From positions 62,001-126,000 of the forward strand of contig DASRFA010000013.1 of NCBI GenBank assembly GCA_035651755.1: a DNA stretch of 64,000 bases, in the 5' to 3' direction. Positions 60,694 to 64,000 of this stretch are shown in pieces. The stretch comes from DASRFA01 sp035651755. Lineage in GTDB: Bacteria > Desulfobacterota > Binatia > UBA12015. Each line of letters begins with the position of its first letter. Positions within the stretch are counted from its first letter, which is position 1. The notes under the pieces are model-generated. The model was not told the DNA's origin. It searched no databases and saw only the letters and a program-made list of their open reading frames with translations. The translations under genes and the position numbers were made by a program.

Positions 60694-61368
60694 ATGGGCG
60701 ACCTGATCGACGTGAAGCGTCCCGACGGCGGGACCTGTCCCGCGTACTTCGCGGAGCCGCGGCGCCCGGGGGCGGCGGCCGGGTTCGTGATGATCCAGGA
60801 GTGGTGGGGCGTGAACGACCAGATGAAGGGGCTCGCGGACCGGCTCGCGGGGGAGGGGTATCGCGTTCTGGTGCCGGACCTCTACCGCGTCGCGGCGACG
60901 ACCGACCCGGACGAGGCAGGGCGGCGGATGAACGCGCTCGATTTCGGGGCGGCGACCGGGCAGGACATCCGCGGGTGCGCGCGGCACCTGAAGGAGGCGT
61001 CGGCGAAGGTCGCGGTCGGCGGCTTCTGCATGGGGGGTGCGCTCACCGTGCTCGCCGGCGTGCACGTGCCCGAGCTCGACGCGGCGGTGTGCTTCTACGG
61101 CATCCCGCCCGTCGAGGCGGCGGATCCGGCTCGCATGCGGGTGCCGTTCCAGGGGCACTTCGCGAACCGGGACGACTGGTGCACTCCGGCAGCCGTCGAT
61201 CGGCTCGAGGCGGGTCTCGCGCGCGCCGGGGTGCCGTACGAGGTCCATCGCTACGACGCGCAGCACGCGTTCATGAACGAGCGCCGTCCCGAGGTCTACG
61301 ATCGCGCCGCGGCCGACCTCGCATGGCGGCGAATGCTCGACTTCCTCGCGCGCACGATGGCGCGCTAG
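60694..61368 (+). CDS. Dienelactone hydrolase family protein
   Basis: A 224-residue alpha/beta hydrolase. GGAGGAG precedes ATG 60694, which is preferred over a longer Arg-rich reading. The nucleophile is Cys112 in GGFCMGGALTVL, with Glu36 (IQEWWGVND), Asp160 or Asp161 (NRDDWCTP) and His191 (DAQHAFMN) in the expected places, the Cys-His-Asp dienelactone hydrolase arrangement. These enzymes open lactones made during catechol degradation and also act on other esters. It may serve the ring-cleavage pathway encoded at 30-34 kb, but it stands alone here, divergent from the 2OG oxygenase gene. Confidence 0.92.
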   Translation: MGDLIDVKRPDGGTCPAYFAEPRRPGAAAGFVMIQEWWGVNDQMKGLADRLAGEGYRVLVPDLYRVAATTDPDEAGRRMNALDFGAATGQDIRGCARHLKEASAKVAVGGFCMGGALTVLAGVHVPELDAAVCFYGIPPVEAADPARMRVPFQGHFANRDDWCTPAAVDRLEAGLARAGVPYEVHRYDAQHAFMNERRPEVYDRAAADLAWRRMLDFLARTMAR

Positions 61369-61475
61369 CTCGCGCCGGACGCGCCGCGGTCCCGCTCCAC
61401 CCGCGGGTCCCGTGGATGGTTCGTGCGCGATTGCGGCCGGCTAAAGCGCCCCGCGCCGGCGGTCGAGAGATCGAC

Positions 61476-62549
61476 ATGGACAAATTACAAAATCCGCGAG
61501 CTCTCGCTGCGACCGCAGACCGCCGCACCCACTGGCCCGCACGCGCGATGATCGGCGGCGCCTTTCGCATCGCAGGCGCCGGGGCGGTCGCGCGAGCCGG
61601 CGCGGCGGCGCTCGCGCTGGCGCTCGTCGGGAGCGCGGAGCCGGCGAGCGCGGGCGACTCGTGCGAGACCGCGCTGACGCTCGCGGCGACGACGCTCGCG
61701 CAGTGCACCTACGCCGCCGAGGCGGCTTTCGCGAAGAACGAGAACGAGGGACGCCGAGACGCCGCGCTCCAGCGCTGCCGCGAGCAGTTCGACACGAGCT
61801 TCGCGCGGGCGCGCGGCGCCTTCGGCGGCGAGTGTCCGGCGACCGCGCCGACCTCGACGTTCCAGAGCTACGTGGCGCAGACCGCGGGCACCGCGGTCGC
61901 CGCCGCCGGCGGCGGCTCGCTCGCAGCCGCTCCCGACGTCTGCACCGTGGCGAGCGGCGTCACGACGCTGGTCGTGACGAACAACTGCTCCTCCGCGAAG
62001 AGCGTCACGTTCGCCGCCGGCTCGACCGGCCAGGCGAGCCCGTCCTGCCTCCAGAACCTGGCCGCGAACGGCGGCACCGGCACGGCCTACCTCTCGACGT
62101 CGAACCTCAACTACGCGTTCTGGACCGGCAGCTACGGCAGCTCGTCGCTCTTCGAGCTGAACGTCAATCCGGGCGGCATCGGCACCGACAACTTCGACAT
62201 CTCGTTCAACCAGGGATTCGACATCGGCATGACGATCGTCGCGCCCACGGGGACGTCGATCCCCTACATCGTCGCGACCGATGCGACGGCGCCGGGCGCG
62301 TACCAGACCGCCCAGAACCAGCCGCAGTGCTACACGGCGCCGTGCCTGTCGCCCAACTACAACGCGACGACGGGCGGCACGTGGAATCTCTACCTCTGCA
62401 ACGGCGCGCCGAGCATCCCGAACGTCAACACGCCGGGGCCGTGCGGCTGCAGCGTGTGCCCGTGCCAGTGCAACTGGCAGGACGTCACCTGCAAGGGCCA
62501 GCCGACGCCCGGCCAGAACGGCTGCCCGCTCGACTGCCCGAACTCGTGA
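61476..62549 (+). CDS. Exported thaumatin-like domain protein
   Basis: A 357-residue exported protein. A long basic N-region leads to a hydrophobic core (GAAALALALVGSAEPASAG). The first mature section (about 60-125) is helical with four cysteines. From about residue 155 the sequence fits a thaumatin-like fold: TTLVVTNNCSSAKSVTF resembles the TLP N-terminus, and FELNVNPGGIGTDNFDISF followed by GFDIGMTIVAP matches the FELN...FDIS...GFNIPM core of plant TLPs. About a dozen cysteines, many in a C-terminal knot (CGCSVCPCQC), support disulfides. Plant and fungal TLPs bind or cut beta-glucans. Bacterial examples are few in my knowledge. Confidence 0.65.
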   Translation: MDKLQNPRALAATADRRTHWPARAMIGGAFRIAGAGAVARAGAAALALALVGSAEPASAGDSCETALTLAATTLAQCTYAAEAAFAKNENEGRRDAALQRCREQFDTSFARARGAFGGECPATAPTSTFQSYVAQTAGTAVAAAGGGSLAAAPDVCTVASGVTTLVVTNNCSSAKSVTFAAGSTGQASPSCLQNLAANGGTGTAYLSTSNLNYAFWTGSYGSSSLFELNVNPGGIGTDNFDISFNQGFDIGMTIVAPTGTSIPYIVATDATAPGAYQTAQNQPQCYTAPCLSPNYNATTGGTWNLYLCNGAPSIPNVNTPGPCGCSVCPCQCNWQDVTCKGQPTPGQNGCPLDCPNS

Positions 62550-62565
62550 CGGCGCGGGACGTCCG

Positions 62566-63201
62566 TCAGCGCCAGGCGAAGACCGGCTGCTCGAAGTGCG
62601 CGACGCGCGTCGCGCGGCCGTGCAGCCCGACCTCGCGGAACTGAAAGATGACCGCCGCGGTCGGCGCGTGCACGTGCGTGCCGACGAGCGGGATCGAGAT
62701 CACGGGCCGGTCGCTCTCCGGGATGCGGCGGAGGCGCGGGACTCCGGGCCGATCGAGCTCGGCGAGCGGAATCCGGTACGCGGCCGCGACCTCGCGCGGG
62801 TCGGGCACGAGCTGCGCGTCCTCGCCGGCCCACACCACGACCGGGGTGATGACGAAGCCCGAGCGCGTCGGGTAGTCGTCGAGGAGGCCGAGGACCGCTT
62901 CCGGAGTCGTCTCGAGGCCGACCTCCTCGTGCAGCTCGCGGAGGGCGGCCGCGGCCGCCGTCTCCCCGTCGTCCATCCGGCCGCCCGGCAGGGCCCACTG
63001 GCCGCCGTGGTTCGCGAGACGAGCGGCGCGACGCGTGAGGACGAAGCATGCGTTGCCGGCCTCGTCGCGGACGATCACCACCGCGACCGCCGCCGCGACC
63101 CGGTGCTCCAGCGGACAGGTCTCGCGCTCGAAGGACGCGAGCCGCGCTCCGATCTCCTGCCGCAGGGGAGTCGAGAACTGGAGGAGCGGGGCGATCGACA
63201 T
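62566..63201 (-). CDS. Nudix hydrolase (CoA pyrophosphatase-like)
   Basis: A 211-residue Nudix protein. The Nudix box runs from GGRMDDGETAAAAALREL to HEEVGLE, fitting Gx5Ex7REUxEExGU. The preceding VVIVRDEAGNACFVLTRRAA and the ANHGGQWALPGG lead are typical of the NudL/CoA pyrophosphatase group, though GLLDDYPTRSGFVITPVV is also found in that group. It hydrolyses pyrophosphate bonds in CoA or nucleotide derivatives. It is convergent with the thaumatin-like gene (16-base gap) and divergent from pdxB. Confidence 0.9.
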   Translation of the reverse strand: MSIAPLLQFSTPLRQEIGARLASFERETCPLEHRVAAAVAVVIVRDEAGNACFVLTRRAARLANHGGQWALPGGRMDDGETAAAAALRELHEEVGLETTPEAVLGLLDDYPTRSGFVITPVVVWAGEDAQLVPDPREVAAAYRIPLAELDRPGVPRLRRIPESDRPVISIPLVGTHVHAPTAAVIFQFREVGLHGRATRVAHFEQPVFAWR

Positions 63202-63325
63202 CGGCGACCAGATTAGTCCTCGCCGGGTGCCGATCGCCAGTGCGCTTCGGCGCCGCCGGCGAGCACGCGGGACGCGAAGCGATGGGGTCGTCGCAGCCGT
63301 CGCCACGCGAGGGTAGAAGGCGGGC

Positions 63326-64000
63326 GTGGGTCCGCGCATCCTCGTCGACGAGAACGTGGCGCTCGCCCGCGAAGCCTTCGGCGACCTGGGCGACGTCGAG
63401 CTCTTCGCCGGGCGAAGCTTGCGCGCGGCCGACGTGCGCGACGCCACGGCGCTCGTCGTGCGCTCGGTCACGCGCGTCGACGAGCGGCTCCTCGCGGGGA
63501 GCGCCGTCCGCTTCGTCGGGACGGCGACGATCGGCACCGACCACGTCGACGTCGATCTTCTCGCACGCGGCGGGATCGCGTTCGCGTACGCTCCCGGCAG
63601 CAACGCGCGCTCGGTGGCGGAGTACGTGACGGCGGCGCTCCTCGAGCTCGAGGTCGAGCGCGGGCGCTCGTGGGAGGGCGCGGTGCTCGGCGTCGTCGGC
63701 GTCGGGCACGTCGGGACGCTCGTCGTCGAGCAGGCGGCCGCGCTCGGGATGGAAGTCCTCTGCTGCGACCCGCCGCGCGCCGAGCGCGAGGGCGACGCGG
63801 GCTTCCTCCCGCTCGCGCGCGTCCTCGACGCCGCGGACGCGGTCACGCTCCACACGCCGCTCGCCGTCGCCGGGCGGCACGCGACGCATCATTTGATCGG
63901 CGCTCGCGAGCTCGCGCGCCTGCGGCCCGGCGCCGTCGTGCTCAACACGTCGCGCGGTCCGGTCGCCGACGGCGCGGCTCTTCTCGCGGCGCTCGAGTCG
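63326..64000 (+). CDS. pdxB: 4-phosphoerythronate dehydrogenase PdxB (5' part)
   Basis: A GTG start at 63326 opens a frame of 225 codons still open at the window edge. The beginning, ILVDENVALAREAFGDLGDV, with VRSVTRVDERLL and FVGTATIGTDHVDVD, is diagnostic of PdxB, which oxidises 4-phosphoerythronate in pyridoxal phosphate synthesis. The NAD site is VLGVVGVGHVGTLVVEQA and the catalytic arginine region is NTSRGPVADG. The C-terminal PdxB dimerisation domain would lie outside the window. It is divergent from the Nudix gene across 124 bases. GAAGG lies just ahead of the GTG. Confidence 0.9.
   Translation, partial: MGPRILVDENVALAREAFGDLGDVELFAGRSLRAADVRDATALVVRSVTRVDERLLAGSAVRFVGTATIGTDHVDVDLLARGGIAFAYAPGSNARSVAEYVTAALLELEVERGRSWEGAVLGVVGVGHVGTLVVEQAAALGMEVLCCDPPRAEREGDAGFLPLARVLDAADAVTLHTPLAVAGRHATHHLIGARELARLRPGAVVLNTSRGPVADGAALLAALES

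Overview
This window is very GC-rich, densely coded on both strands and free of phage, insertion sequences, CRISPR arrays and recognisable tRNA or rRNA genes. Gene starts follow clear GGAG-type ribosome sites, and many adjacent genes overlap by 1 to 4 bases. The content suggests an uncultured soil or sediment bacterium of the Myxococcota/Desulfobacterota/Binatota kind. The signs are several Fe(II)/2-oxoglutarate oxygenases, Rieske, P450, flavin and extradiol oxygenases, multi-PAS hybrid kinases, and exported cysteine-rich proteins with Pro/Thr linkers. The phylum is inferred from gene content only.

Region 1 (1-8.5 kb) holds an exported protein of unknown function, an orphan hybrid histidine kinase (DUF4118, four PAS, receiver), a glyoxalase-like protein, a SufR-like regulator divergent from a small membrane protein, and an MFS transporter divergent from a sulfatase. 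Two gene remnants lie here. Region 2 (8.5-13.6 kb) holds the sulfatase, then an enoyl-CoA hydratase / Rieske oxygenase / TetR operon whose promoter contains two 16-bp operator copies 22 bp apart. Region 3 (13.6-30.3 kb) is rich in cell-envelope genes: an NHL-type propeller protein, two tandem di-haem proteins, an FG-GAP propeller protein, cysteine-rich and DUF11 exported proteins, an oxidoreductase, an acyltransferase coupled to a novel small protein, a PQQ-type propeller lipoprotein, and a two-gene module of unknown family with less GC-biased codons.

Region 4 (30.4-45.5 kb) begins with an aromatic ring-cleavage operon (extradiol dioxygenase, flavin hydroxylase, atypical SDR) divergent from a TetR regulator, with a well-formed promoter and a palindromic operator between them. 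It continues with a glutathione transferase, an FMN protein, a glyoxalase gene with an internal deletion, a GNAT acetyltransferase, a PhyH dioxygenase, a second hybrid kinase, a TMTC-like membrane TPR protein, a second flavin monooxygenase and a nitronate monooxygenase. Region 5 (45.5-53.3 kb) carries a large exported protein with a C-terminal tandem repeat, a Tat-exported beta-carbonic anhydrase, a D-aminoacylase, a lipoprotein carboxylesterase, and a P-loop kinase that overlaps a convergent HD-domain gene. Region 6 (53.6-60.5 kb) is an oxidative cluster: FMN protein, methyltransferase, an unusual P450, an isopenicillin-N-synthase-like oxygenase, two PhyH proteins and one further 2OG oxygenase. 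The window ends with a dienelactone hydrolase, a thaumatin-like exported protein, a Nudix hydrolase and the 5' part of pdxB.

Taken together the window looks like catabolic and oxidative accessory chromosome. Local TetR regulators probably control two small aromatic or acyl-CoA degradation operons, and much of the rest encodes envelope or exported proteins of unknown role.
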